DNA of 64,000 bases from Taeniopygia guttata (taxonomy: Eukaryota > Chordata > Aves > Passeriformes > Estrildidae). How positions within the stretch are numbered: the first letter of the stretch is position 1; every line of letters begins with the position of its first letter. Positions 24,257-37,600 of this stretch are shown piece by piece. The position numbers and the translations under genes are program-made. The notes under the pieces were generated by a model that saw nothing but the letters and a program-made list of their open reading frames with translations, ran no database searches and was not told the DNA's origin. The stretch spans positions 22,607,501 through 22,671,500 of the forward strand of contig NC_133032.1 in NCBI RefSeq assembly GCF_048771995.1, written 5' to 3'.

Positions 24257-25062
24257 ATGAGGAATCCTACTTGGTGACTGATAAAGTCAGATACAGGAAA
24301 TAGTTCCATGTTAATATGCAATTTTGGTATGAAAGTTAACTTATAAAAGTGGAAGTATTATACCAGAAACTGATAATTTTGTTTATTAAGGAGCTAAACT
24401 TGAGTATATTCTGTATTTAAATTATGTATGCTACTTAATCAAGGGAACACTCTTGAAAAGCTAACAAGCCTCCACCACTCCATTCACTGCCAAATAGCCA
24501 AGCCATTCCAGCAACATTTTTACCCTGAAGATCTGCTTGGAGATCTGATGTAATTCCTTATTAGAGATACCAAATAGAGACAAAAGTCGATCCCTACCAG
24601 GTATTGGGCACCTTCATAGGATCTGCACTTGATTTACAACTTCACTAAGGAAGTTTGTAGCAGAGTAGGAAAAAAAAAAAAAAAAGATTGCAGGTTCTTT
24701 AGGATGCTGCCTACCACTGTGATGGCTACAGCATCCTTCTACCTGTGAAGAAGATGCCTCATTCTGCAACACATGACAATTTATTCTGCTGCTTGCAATA
24801 TGAAACCACAAAAGCTAAGCTGAAGAATAAACTCTTAATAACTATGATATACCAAAGTCAAATTATTGTAGACTTACTTCAAAGATGTATAGCCAGCCAA
24901 CAGAAACACCAGTGATGCATATTTATTCAAATAACAGTACAATTTTAATTTTTTTTTTTCTTATGTAGCTTGACATAGTTTCCATTTTTCAATACGGCTT
25001 TGGATCATGTCCCCACATAAACTATTTCCCAGTCCTCACATTTTTCCTTCTGTATCGCAGGC

Positions 25063-25104
25063 TTTTTTTTTTTTTTTTTTGCTTTTTTTTTTTTTTTTTT
25101 TTTT
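25063..25104. repeat. paired T homopolymers (T18 and T22 separated by GC)
   Basis: Two T runs of 18 and 22 bases are separated by GC. On the minus strand they read as A runs, about 100-150 bases from the CpG island of the STRADB/TRAK2 promoter. Long homopolymers of this kind disfavour nucleosomes and are prone to slippage; they could also be a retroposon tail, but no element is recognisable next to them. Confidence 0.9.
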
Positions 25105-25179
25105 GGTACTGTAGATAGTGACAGTGTTGTACATGTAAAATGATACAATCATCACACTTTGGCCGAAGCTTCAGCCAGT

Positions 25180-26480
25180 GAACAGTGCAGGGCAGAAAAA
25201 GCCACAGAAACTGTGGGTGTGAGCTAGGGGAGGGTGAAGCTCCGGAGCCGAAGCCCCGGTACCGGGAACGCGCACCACTGGCTTCTGCTGACGCCGAGCT
25301 GCAGCTCCTACTTCAGCGTCCGCAGTGACTGAGGCAGCTCTCGGTCGTGTATCTCGAGTGAAATGATCCGTCCGTGACAAAGCACCGGAAAGTGCGGAAG
25401 GACGCCCCGCAGGCTCCCCCTCAGTTCCTCACTCGTTCCGTTAAGTTCGTACCTCGCCTTCCTCGCTGGGCCCCCGCCTCCCACAGTGGCCGGGACAGGG
25501 ATCCGCTCCCCGCAGCCGCCTCCCGAGCTCGGCGTGCGTCGCTCCTTCTCCCCGGCCCGCCCGGCTGCCCCTGCCGCGGGGCAGAGGGCGCGGCCAGCGC
25601 GGAGCCTCGGCACAGCCGAGCAGCCTCACAGGGCGGCAGCGCCCGTTCCTGCCCGCCGCCGCCGGAGTCAGGGCCGGGGCCCGGCGGTGCCGCCGCGCCT
25701 CCCGCCAGAACCCCGCCCCGCTCCCGGCCCCGCCGGACTCAACGTCGGGGGCCGCCCGCACTACGCGGCCCGGCGCATTGTGGGGCTCGTCACTGGCGGC
25801 GGCCCGCCGGGGGCTGTAGTTCTGGGCGAGAGCCGAGCGGAAGCCATCGGGGCCCTTCCTCAGTCGCCGCTGTGTTGCATGCGGGGCGGCGGGAAGAGCG
25901 GCGCCGGAGGGAGCGCAGCGTGGGCCGAGTAAGCGAGCACTCGGCGCCGGCCCGGCGCTGCTCTGCCGCCTCACGGGCGAGCGGCGCGCTCCGTGCCTCA
26001 CGCCCTGCAGGGGTTAACCCTCCCTCCTCTCGCCCGGGGCCGGTACCCGCCGGGCCGCGGCACCACCCGGGCTGGAAGGTACAGCGGGCCGCGCCGGGGG
26101 TGCGGCGGCTCTCCTGAGGCTGGTTGGGGTCGGAGCGCGGGGCCCGAGCGTGAGGCGTTGTGTGGGGCTGGCCCCGAGGTCCCGGGCGGAGAAGGAATCC
26201 CGGCGCCTGTCCGGGTTGGCAGCTGACAGGGCTCTCTCGGCGGTGGCGATGCTTTGATGTAACGTAGCGCTGTGTTGTGCTCCGTCTGTTCAGTTGTTCA
26301 GTGTAAGCGGGGGCTGCGGGGGCGGCGGTGCCCGCAGGCGGTGCTGGGGTGACCTTCACGGCCCGGGGTGCCCGTCACCGAGCGGGCTCCCTGGAGGGTC
26401 GGGTCACCGCGAGCACGAGGCAGCCCTCCGTGACATCTTAGTTGTTGGCTTGCTTGTGTGTGGAAGACAAGGAAATTCTA
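25180..26480. promoter_or_regulatory. bidirectional CpG-island promoter of STRADB (-) and TRAK2 (+)
   Basis: About 1.3 kb of very GC-rich, CpG-dense sequence lies between the 5' ends of two divergent genes. Plausible first-exon donors are GAG|GTACG on the minus strand (STRADB exon 1 ending at 25453) and AAG|GTACAG on the plus strand (TRAK2 exon 1 ending at 26078). No TATA box stands out; short ETS-type GGAAG cores and a GCATTGTGGGG block (near 25774) are present. Head-to-head STRADB/TRAK2 is the known mammalian arrangement. Long open frames here on both strands reflect GC content. Confidence 0.8.
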
Positions 26481-29400
26481 GCTGCTAGCAGCTTCTTAAT
26501 CACATTGTTACATTTTAATCCGCTGATTAAACTGGAGTACCAGTATCTGTCAGTAAGTGTAATTTACTCTGTCGTCCATGCTAGTGGAGAAATGTTAGGT
26601 GGAGTGGAGTGCTCTTATTTTTATCTTTAATGCAATCTTCAGCTGTTGCATAGGTGCCTGTTTCTTGGTTATGTTTCACAGTTACTGTTGACTGATTATG
26701 AGAGTCTGATGCAGATATTCGATATAGTAATAAATAACTTAAAGCAACATTAGAAAGCAACAGTCGATTTTTTAATCCAAAACCAGTTTGTTTTTGGATA
26801 CTTGTGTTCTTTCAAAAGATGTAACTCTTAGTAAAAATAGCATAATTTCTTTTTAACACTGAAGTGAAATTAAAAAAAAATTATTTTCCAATACCTAAAA
26901 TTTTTCCACTCTAGTGGCAGTGTGATTGTTAGAGCTGTATCTGTTCATTGAATTTCTGTTATGAGTACGTGAAAATGTAGTTTGAAGAGCATTGGAAAAC
27001 CACAGACTTTCCTGAGGGTGGTTTGCCTCTAATAGTAGGCTTCGGGAATTAATATTGTATAGTAGAAGTGCTGTCTTTCAGGAATGATAATTGTGATTTG
27101 TTGATTAGTTTTCCAAGAAGACACAAATAGAGCATTTTCACAGATATGGCTACAAAAAAAGAAGATGTCCTTTTATCTGGTTTGATTGCTAATGATATTC
27201 TGGTGACTGAGTCATAGAGATCAGTTTGGTTAATTCTAATACAGAATTATAACTTAAAATGCTGAGCACTGGCTGGGATGTAGGTCAAGGAACTGAAACT
27301 ATTTTTTTGGATGATTAGCTGTGCATCAACTGAAAGTGTTAGTGATTTCAGTTAAATGTTGTTCAAGTTAATTTCTTCTGAAAAAAAAATTTGTGAGAAA
27401 AGATGCATACAGGTAGTAGTGTTATGATTATGCATTTGCATAAAAAATTTAGGAATTAATAAAACATAGTGTGTCTTTAATGTAGGTAACAGTCATAGTT
27501 TCAAACTAAGGGAGACTTCAATTAGACATTTGCTGTTTTTACGTTGTACTAAGGGTGACATAGACAACCTCCAAACGTGTAGGACTTAAATAAATCTTAA
27601 CTATCAAGCTGTGGTATTCAGCAGTATGCATGTATACATGTACATAAAGGATATATACCTGTATTTAACAGGTAGTGCTGCCACTTTGGAGAGCATAAGC
27701 TGTTACAAATGACAAAGAGAATAAGTGAGCCTGGTTTGTCATAACTGTAGATAAAATAGGATGAGGGAATGTTGTGGCAGGCTTCATGATCTTGGAAAAT
27801 GATGAATCACGAGGTGTTTTCCATCTTCCCCTCTGAAGCCTTTCCCCCATCCCAGAAGAAAAACAATCCGAGAGATGAAGGGACAGGGGGGGTTATTTTG
27901 TTTGGTTTTTTACAGTTTCTTCTTACACCATTTTTTTATGATTGGAAGTCTGTTGCAGGCTTGTTTATGATCATTACAATTGGTTTTAGGATTATGTTGC
28001 CATACTCTTTTAAATATTTTTTTCCTTACATGAGAGAAACACAAGCACTAAACAGATTTCTGTAGGGATAGTACTGGCTGAAAATAACAGGTGTTAGGCA
28101 CACAGCAAATGCTCATTGTGATAGGCAAAGTTTGTGTTCACGTAGATTTGTTTTTCAGCTGATAATCCTTTGTCCTTCATCTCCTACTGGATGGTGTTGA
28201 AAAATTTGGCCTCTGCTTCTGAGCACTGGTCCCAGGAATGTTTTGGCAACAATTCAGTGTGGTCATGTTTGCTATAAGAATAGAACTGTTTCATTAACCT
28301 TGAAATGCAGAGTATGTTGATTGCTATTAGCTGGCTTGACAGCATTCCAATTTTAGCAATGGAAAAAGTAGTGTTAATAACTTGGTACAATTTTTTAAAT
28401 TGCATACTTACATGGCAGTAAAATTTGGCATCTGAGAATAATAATAATGAATAACTAATTTACTTGGCTTGCTTTTGGAAAATGGATATTGTCTTCTCTC
28501 TTAATCAAGTTAGAATCTTCTTTGTTGTTAGAATCTTCTTTGTTGTCAAAATTTGTTTGTGTTACTTGTGGCCTAATGTCTTGCATCCTGGAATTGTACA
28601 GTGGAACAGACCTAGTTTAGTCTTTCCAAGTACTTGTGAGGAGTACTTTGCCCTCAACAAATGAAAAATAGCAGGAATAACAGTTTATTTGTGTTGAAGT
28701 TTGGATATTGGCAATATAAATGCCAATATTTTGTATATATTTTTAACTTCGTGCACAAAGAAATAACACATACAGTTGTGTGTGGTTTCCAGTTGTAAAG
28801 CAACTCCCTGACCTTTCTCATAATTCAGATTTGAATTAGAGTTTCTCTAGTGGTAGCATGTCTACAGAATTATATTCTATCTTGAGGTGCCCCGACTCTT
28901 TCTGCATCGATCTGAAATTGCTCAAAGTAGTACTTACAAAGACAAGAACAATTTTCAATGCTTTATAACTATATTATCTTTTTCTAAGATTTTAGTCACT
29001 ATTGCTTTTTCAAGTTAATCTTCACTAGGGTCTTCTCACTCACTGAAGGAAAAAAATTATAAAATCTCTTTAGAGCAACTTGCATTTTCTAGGGCAGATT
29101 TAGAAGGTGCAGGAATAGTTTTGACTTCTACAAGAAGTGTGCTATATGTAGCCCAGGTTTTAGCTCACTGTTTGGAGCCAAATGATAGCTGAAATGCGAG
29201 ACACACATTGGAGAGTAAAATTTAATCTAGAGAATACAGAAACACTAAGATTGGGATAGGTATGTATGTAAAATGTTGGCTGATATTTTTGTCTCTCATG
29301 AAACTTCCTTGAAGAAAGCCTTCAGGGAGCACCACCCCTACATATGGGTTGTTCTCCAATATTTGAATTTCCCTTGTTTTTCCCGTGCTCAATGAGCCTA

Positions 29401-31533
29401 TTAGTAAAAGACATGTACATGAATAGGAAATTCGCCTATGAGAGAGTAGGGGGATAAAACTGATAAGACGTAGATCAGTATAGAATAAATATAGTAAATG
29501 GACAGTGGAAATAATCTTTATAAATAAAGATTAAAATCAATACCTGAGCAACTTTTCTAGCTTCTCTTTTGGACATGTCTTTCTGCATGATTTAACAATT
29601 TTAATTTCTAGTCCATCTTTTTATAGCATGGTCATATATTTTAAAGCCACATTATAAATTTTATGGGGTTTATTTAAATGTATTTAATCATAGTTTTGAC
29701 TTGCAAGAGGAATCTGTAGTTAGGAAATTGTTTTATAGCTGCAGTGTAGAAGGGTCATGGAGTCACTTTCAGGGTGGAACTACCCAGTGCTCGCATTTCT
29801 ACAGAAGTTGCCCCATGGTACAGGAAACTAAAGCTATGAGAAGCACTGGAAATGCAAGCATTTAACTTTTATGGTGTTTGCTTATGTAGTAAACTTCTCA
29901 AAGGTTTTACAAATGAGTTTGCTCTTTCAATTCAATACCTTGGTGTTGGCCTGGTGCTCTAGGAAACATTTAGCCAAATCATCGTTCCCCCCTCACACAC
30001 ACCCTCCCCTGCGCTGGCTGAACTGAGATTGGCCTGCTACAAATAGTGCTTCTGCTTGGCACTTACAAGAGACATTAAAACCAATCTTGAGAAGTAGCAG
30101 CATTCATTTTTACAGTTTTAAAACTCAAAGGAAAAAGATTGAGTTAAGAGTTGTGAAGAAACTGTCCTGTGCTGTTGAGCTTCCTCTAGCTGTATAGTGA
30201 TTCTTATTACAAAATAAAGTCATTTGCATGTGTGGATCTACAGCAGTCTTCTTAAATGTCTTTTATTATTCTGTATCAAGTTGTTTTAGAGAAGGGGGTA
30301 TGTATAGTTCATGCTTTTCAGCAATCCATTTAAAAAACAGCCTCTAGAAATTTTTTTAAAAGTGCTAGAAGCATCTATACATTCAGATAGAAAATATTTC
30401 TGAAATCTCAAGTTTTTCTTTTTTATTAAGTGTTTAATATGCATAATAATTACAACTGATAAACAGGCTACATGCATAAAGACATGAATGACAAAACAAG
30501 AAGATAATGCACACAAGTATGAGCTGACCTTAATGGAGGAAAGTTCTTTTTTTATCTCCTGCAAAGTCTACGAGCAGATGAACTGGCAGGCTCCAGACTT
30601 GCTTTAAAAAGCTCCTGCACTGTCCATTTTAATCTTGTCAAATAAGAGGTTGCTACAGACAGCAAAACAAACCTAATTGTTGTGCTTGATGATTGAAGAT
30701 CTTGGGGAAACTGTTAAGAGCAAATTTTAAATTAATGAAGGCTTTTAAGAGAATTTTATGTTAACTGAATGCCAGGGGAGGGAAAAGGAGACTGGTTTTC
30801 TCTTCAGTTTTATATCTTTCTGTCATCTACAACTACTGTTTTATATGGAAGGTGATTAATCAGTCTTGGCAAAGGAAAAGTGTATTTTTACTTCATTAAA
30901 CTCTTTGATAGCTTATCTGAATCAGTCACAGTAGTTTCATTTTCTGGTTTACCTGAGTCCCTGCTGAAGAGAAACCACAGATTTTATCACAGTTCACAAA
31001 GTAAATTTTTGAGAGGTCCAATTTTTAATTAACAGACTTCTAAAAGAAAACAGACTCAAAAAAAGATTGTGTAAAACTTAAATTTTTTAACAATAGAAAT
31101 GTTAAGGGTGATGTTTTTAAAATCCTGCCTTTAGAATCCATCACTTTATATAAATGCAGTGGCCTGAAGAAAATCTCTGTTTAGTTGGAGCTGCTGTCTG
31201 TTAGCATAAAAAGGAAATGCCTTGTTTCAGTGCATGACCTGAACACACTAAATATTATATGAAGGAAGTTGAATAGTACAGACAAAGAGATATTTGACCA
31301 AGTCCATGTTTAAGGTGAGCTGTCTGCAGGGAGAAAACATATTTTAATGCTACCTTTTACATGTACTGTGTAAACTGGAAATAAAATGCTTGTTTGCCTT
31401 TTTTTCTTTTATAATTAATTATAGTACAGAGGGGAGATTCAGACTGAAAGAGACAAAGTCACACCAATTTACCTGTCTGCCTTGAAAGAGTGAAATCTAT
31501 TAAACCTTGGCATTCTCTTTGTTTTATTTTTAG
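26480..31533 (+). other. TRAK2 first intron (gene-free)
   Basis: AT-rich sequence between the CpG island and the first recognisable TRAK2 exon. No coding exon, RNA gene or clear mobile element was recognised. It holds one small tandem duplication at 28511-28546 and may hide unrecognised non-coding 5' exons. Confidence 0.5.
28511..28546. repeat. 18-bp perfect tandem duplication
   Basis: Two identical 18-base copies (TAGAATCTTCTTTGTTGT) lie head to tail within the TRAK2 first intron. Exact identity points to a recent slippage or duplication event. No function is suggested. Confidence 0.9.
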
Positions 31534-31618
31534 GTGATGGGTGAGCTGAGAAGCTGGTGAAGCTTCCATGAAATACTTCTACTGATCAGTAGCCCAGGTG
31601 AAATAGGCATGTCCTAAG
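31534..31618 (+). promoter_or_regulatory. TRAK2: TRAK2 5' UTR with three minimal uORFs
   Basis: A good acceptor (pyrimidine tract ending TTTTTAG at 31533) opens an exon with three complete short upstream ORFs before the proposed start: 31537-31560 (7 codons plus stop), 31568-31585 (5 codons plus stop) and 31609-31617 (ATG-TCC-TAA). The last stop lies one base before the main ATG at 31619, which has a strong context (A at -3, G at +4). A possible alternative donor lies at 31599 and would skip the start. Confidence 0.55.
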
Positions 31619-34600
31619 ATGGCAGTAGATCTGGAGTATGGACCAGCCTACAGAAGTGAGTTGATGCCAGATTTATGAGCCTCTGTGGCTTTATGGCTCT
31701 CACTTACTCTGTCTCTAAACCAAAGCCATCTTTTTACCAAAGCAGTAAAGGAATGGTGCACAGCTTGATTACAGAATGCTCTTCTCAAGGAAGTGAGCTG
31801 TGAAGGAAGGACTCATGAGTTTTGATTCCAGGGGCTTGGAGAGCGTCCCTGGTAAGTTGAAGAGTTACTATGACAAATCTTGAATGTGTCTAACATGTCA
31901 TACAGCACCAACCTGAAGACAACCTTATGTTTCACATTCTTTGTGCTGCTTATGTGGTATTGTAGAGGAACAAAAACAGTGACCTTAGACTCACTTGTAA
32001 AGTCACTGTGCACTGTGAAATACTGTGTATAAAATTCTTAGTGTCAATAGTCAATATTGGTGTTTTTTCCATTGAAAGATACTGCAGATAGTATTCATCC
32101 TGAGTGGAAATCTTGCAAAAATAATCATTGCATACCGTTGATATTTTACCAATTTAGTATTAATGTAGGTTTTTTTGCAGTAGTTGTGAAGAGATTAAGG
32201 AACACACACAGAATAGAAAGAGCTAAACTTTGATTGCAGGGGATTTAGTATGATGTTTGTCAGAGTGTGATTCCATAAGGATGATAATGAAATTTTATAC
32301 TTGTTCCCTGATTTCAAAGCAGTATTCAGTCGATTTTGCTTACTTTTAAGATTGTTTACATCTGTGTTCATTATCAAATCAATGCATAAAACAGAAGAAT
32401 AAGAAAAGTGTGAATTTCCTTCAGAAAAGGGAAGTGTAACAACTATGAAAAGGCAATGAGACTTTAGGAAATCAATAGCGGGTAAAATGTAGGTTTGTGT
32501 TTTAGCTCAATGAAGAGGAAAAGATAGAAATTCAAACTTAGTACATACATTATATTCAGGAAGTTGGAGGGACACAGTATGCCATCTTTTCAGGAAGTTT
32601 TGGGATCAGTTGTGGGTGAGGAACTTAAAAGTATGGCAGTATTAATCAAGCATTGATTCAGTTAGTATTCTGGTATTTTGTCTGGTGCAGAATAGTTATT
32701 TCCAAATCTACTGAAGATTTATGCAGTATTTTATTGTACATAAAATGTGTAGTACTGTAGCAGCACTATTAAATTTTACACATATTTAACAATGCACTAT
32801 TACTGGCATTTACTCTCTTTCAGACGGCTGCTCCAATGAGGACCTTCCTGAGGTGGAGTTGGTGAGCATGCTGGAAGAACAGTTGCCAGATTACAAGTTA
32901 CGAGTAGACTCTCTGTACCTGCATGAAAATGCAGACTGGATTCAGCCCATGGCTTGCCATGGCTGGCTGCCAGAGATGGCTTCTTCAGCTCGTGAGGAGG
33001 ACTCCTTCTGTTACATGAGTGAGTCGGTATTTATTGCCCCAGATATTGAAGATAAAAATCTAGATACACAGTTAATATTAATATTAGGAAATGGTCAAAT
33101 GTGGAAAACTTTGGACAGGTGGAAGAAAAGGCTGATTTCAGGGGATGTGCTTGTGGTTCACACTGCAATTCTAATAGCTGACTTAAAATGTTTAATGACT
33201 GCCTGATCATCAGATTACACACTGAAGTAAGAATGGGAAGATGTGATAGTGAAAAAGAGGCAGGAACCTAGAACTGTGCTAGAAGAGGTATGAGTGTGAA
33301 GCAGTTCTGTTTTCAGGAATGTTGACGGCGCTGTGGTTGATTTGGTGATGTTCCCCTGATGTTTTGTGTCAGTAATGTTTGTGAAGTGCTGTCAGTGTTT
33401 TTTTCCAGAGACAGAAAAGGAATGAATGGCAGATAGGTGGGTACTAGATCGATGCTGATCACTGCCTTCCAGTTCTGAAAATACTAAGAAAATGTGCTTC
33501 TAAACCTATCAGACGATAAAGAAGAAAATGGACAGCTTAAGTCACATGAAGAAATAGAAAGTTGCAAAAATAATTGAGCACATAATTGCCTATAGTTTTT
33601 AAGTGTTTTCTTGAGAGGAGAATGCATTGTAATGTCTTCAGAGAAATGGGGAAGTCTTGTTTCCTCCATATATTGGAACTATTGGAACAAACCACAGCGA
33701 AGAGGGAACTTGTTTTTTATATACAATCTGTAATGATTACCTCTTCCTTGTAAATGCCACCTCTAAAAGGGTTTTTTTTTTTTATCATTGTTCTTTGTAG
33801 TTTAAGCTTCCCAAGGGTGCATAGCAAAGGAATAACAAAGATTAAAATATCACCTCCCAAGAATGCAGTACTCAACAATTTAGAGTGACCTTGTTATGAG
33901 TGGAACTTGAAGGCTTTGAACTCTTTTAACTGTGGAAAGTAATTGGAAAGCTACCTAATGTTTATTGCTCAGACTGTTTCTGATACTAATATTGCAAGCA
34001 TAAATGATTTTATAGTCGAGGGAATGCTTTTGTAGTTCACTGGAAGCAGGTGTGTGGTTGGTGGGGCGTGTACTTGTCTCTAAGAGTTAATTATAAAGAG
34101 GTGGGATCAGAGTCTATCCATGTGTGACATGAAACACGGCTCTGCCGAAGCTTTTGGCTGCGCACCTCACCTGTGTGATGAAACGCAGGGCTCCAGAGGA
34201 CCTTCAGTCAGTGTGAGCTTGCATTTTCAGCCTGCAGGGAGAGGGAGGGGTTTTATCAACAAAGTTTTCATGAAGCCTGTTGTGTATTATTTGGCTGTCA
34301 AGGCACTGGAGAAAGGGCCATCTTCCTGTTTCTCCCAGAGAGAAGTTCTTTTCAAATAGAGAAGGGGTCCTGTGAAAACCGGGAACTGCTTGTAGGAGTT
34401 TTTAAAGCAGTTTTTTAAGCTGAATGTTTTCTTGTGACAGTGACTGAAATTAGTGAAGAGATATTAATTGAATTAATACTTGAATTAAAAGATAGCTGTT
34501 AAGCATAACATATAAAACTAATTCTTGTATCATTTAAGAACACTTTTGTAGCTGCTGAGTCATGTAAACTCAAGATAAATATGGTTAATGTTTCTCCCAG

Positions 34601-37600
34601 AAATTGTCCAGACATTGGTTACACTTGAAATTATAGTAGCTTTTTTGAGACTAGTAACCTACCGGGACATACTGGGAGAGTCTCAGACAAACACAAATAC
34701 AAATAAAATTCTAGTTATAATTATTGTTGAATAACTTGTTAGGTGAAATTTTAATCTTTCTTTGTTGCGTGGAATTGGGAGTAAATGTGACATGAAGCAT
34801 GACATGGGGTTTTAGCTGTGTATCTTCCTCTCCCTGTATATGTATGGAAACATTTTTATAACTTTTTCCAAGAGAGAATGCTGAATATGTGGTTTGAGTG
34901 ACTTTGTAGTTGAGAAAAAAGCCCCAAAACAACACAGTAGTTATTGCACTTGAGCTCCTCCTTTATGGCTGCTGCTGCTTATAAGAAGGTCTGTCCCATA
35001 AGGTCTGTCAGTTGGGTTCACGCTGGCAGTGTTTTCAGTGAGTGGAAGAATATTTTCTGCTTCAACTGTGCTAGCATAAGAAATCCTGACTTACAAAAGA
35101 CCTCTCTTTGGAACTACTTTGTATGTGTGAATAAAGGGTCATGGCACGATATAACAAGAATTTTAACCAAAATGAAGAGTTGCTTGCAACTTTAACTTGG
35201 CAAGGTGAGTATTTCATGTGCATGTGTTCTCAAGAGAGAATTCTAATAAACTGCATATAGTTTTGATCCTATACTGAGAGAAAATACAGAAGTTTATATA
35301 GAGCTAAGTTTCAAAGCTGTTGGTTCTGTGATTTTAGTTATCAGAGTAAAGATATTTGCTCTTGATTTTAGAAACTTAACTACCTGAGTAACCTTGAAAT
35401 TAGCATGGAATTAGTGTAAATTTTTATTAAAGGCCCTGGATAAAAACTTATAACTTGAAATTAGCTGCAAGGAACAGTTACCACAGGAGAGCGGCTGTAA
35501 TATTCTGCCTGTAATGGCTGTATCTTAGTTATGTATGTGCAGTGAATTTTCCAAATATTAATAAGTTAGATGAGTTTGGAGTCCCCTTTTCAGCAGCTAG
35601 TATCAGCAACCAAGTAGTTCAGTAAAATTGACCTCCAAATGCATTTTATGCTACTGATAGATACGTACTTTAAATTCAGTAGAGTTTCTATTTTTTCCCT
35701 GCTTAGAAATACAGTTAGTAAGTAACAGTGCTGTAAGTTCAAAGCTCCTGCATGCTTAAACAGCATATGTTGGGTTTTTATGCCTACTGATCTACTTGAT
35801 GAAAAGCATTTGGTTTGCTACTTTTAAGCTTTTAGAGAAACAGTAAAACTTTTCCTTCTGTGTTGTTCTTCCTGTTCTCTCTTTCAAAATGACAAAGAAG
35901 TTTCTTTTGTTACTAAAATGCAACTTTGATCTTAAAAATGACAAAGAAGTTTCTTTTGTTACTAAAATGCAACTTTGATCTTAGTATAGCTGTAGTGTTA
36001 TGCTTTAAAAAGTTAATTGTGGCCATTATGTAAAGGGTATAGACAGCTTATATAACATATGTAAATAAAGTTAGTGTGCACGTTAGCTTGGCACTTTATT
36101 ATCTCATAACTAAGTCTGCAGTCCTCAACAAAACAAAGAAAAGAACTGATAATCGATATCATTGTGTATTCAGAGTAAGAATGTGATTTAACCAAGGTGA
36201 AAGAGTGAAGGAAATATTGAGATCAAACCTATAGTAATCTCATTTTGCAGTTCAGTGATGATGGAATTAATTTTGAAACAGGTTAACTTAAATGTTCAGC
36301 TGAAGGAGGTACTTCTGTAATTCTTAAATTTATATTGCTGCCTTCTTCACTTTAATGATCCTGACTTCATAAAGCAAAACCAGTAAATTGCTGTTGAGTT
36401 TAGCACAAACATTCATCATCTGATAGAGAGATGTATAATTTTGCTTCAGAAGAAAATTACATTTAAATGGCTCCCTAAAAGGCCTTAGAAAGTGTTAATA
36501 GTGAAAAAACTATGTTTGCACATGCATTTATTTTTTGATTGTGGTAGATGCATGGCAGAAAATTACCTATTTCCTTTTAATTCTTTCTCTTCTTTGTTCT
36601 CTTTTTCCCTTCCATATCTTTCATTATCTATCACTCTAGCTCTTATTGAACTTCCTTCCTCCTCCTTGGATGGATCTCACAAATTTGCACAAGGTAATTA
36701 AGATGCCTTTGTTACTACCATCTTTTTATCAGGACATGAACAAGAGCAGACCAATGCTTTGCAGTTCTAGCACTGTGTTTTGTTCAGAGGTGTAAAATTC
36801 TTCATGCTTTGCTTATTCCTCACTCAGTCCTGTTTTTCCAATCCTACTGTTTCTCAGTTTTTTAATAGTTTTACAAACTCTTCAAACATTGGAGTCACTT
36901 GATTACTAAGATAGCATTTACTGCTACATCTAAAACCCAGACATACATTATCTCATTTCTTCTTAATTGTTTCCAAGATGGTCAAACCCTTTTCATGACT
37001 TGTCTCAGGGGTCTCCATACTTCCTGTGTACAGCTGTCACACAGCCTAGTGGGAATTTTGCTTCAGGGTTAAAATATGTGTTTAACTGTATTTGGATATG
37101 CTCCAATATACTCCTCCTCCTCTCCCCAGCAGGCTGGAGGATTCAATTGCTTAGCTGTATTCAAAAAGTTGCTCTGAGGCGTTTTTTCTCCTTTTTCTAA
37201 ATTTGAAAGATTTGTGAACACCTCAAGTCTTAGTTAACATTGCCAAAAAGTTCAAATATTCAATACCACATTTATCAGTTTCTCAAATGAGTACTGTTTC
37301 ACATTTCTGAAGTTGAAGGTGCATTTTCCTAGCCTCTGCTATCTTCATCAACCAAGTACTGTTTTTGTGTATATAAACAACATCCTCTGAGTTCAGCTCT
37401 CCCACTTCCCACAGTCTTCTTGTCTTTCCTTCAATAAAATAAGCATGTTTGTCTCTGTTCAGTTCTTGGCACAGAAAATACGGAGCAGAAAGACTACGGT
37501 GAAGCTGACATGGTCAAACGTCTGTTAGCTGAGGTATGCTTGTCTCTGTCATGCTGTGTTAATGCAATTGAGGGAGTGTATTTGAGGGAGGGTTTTATTC

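Larger units (their letters stand above)
22926..25250 (-). other. STRADB 5' intron (gene-free apart from CR1)
   Basis: This interval lies between the start exon of STRADB and its presumed non-coding exon 1 in the CpG island. A plausible exon 1 donor on the minus strand is GAG|GTACG, with the exon ending at 25453. It contains the CR1 fragment listed separately, two long A runs (about 23320-23335 and 24670-24685) and, near the promoter, two long T runs. No other coding exon is seen. Confidence 0.55.

Noticed and set aside
25374-26359. Several long overlapping open frames on both strands in the CpG island
   Set aside because: Stop codons are rare in very GC-rich DNA; the frames are Pro/Arg/Gly-rich, overlap one another and sit in the divergent promoter of STRADB and TRAK2.
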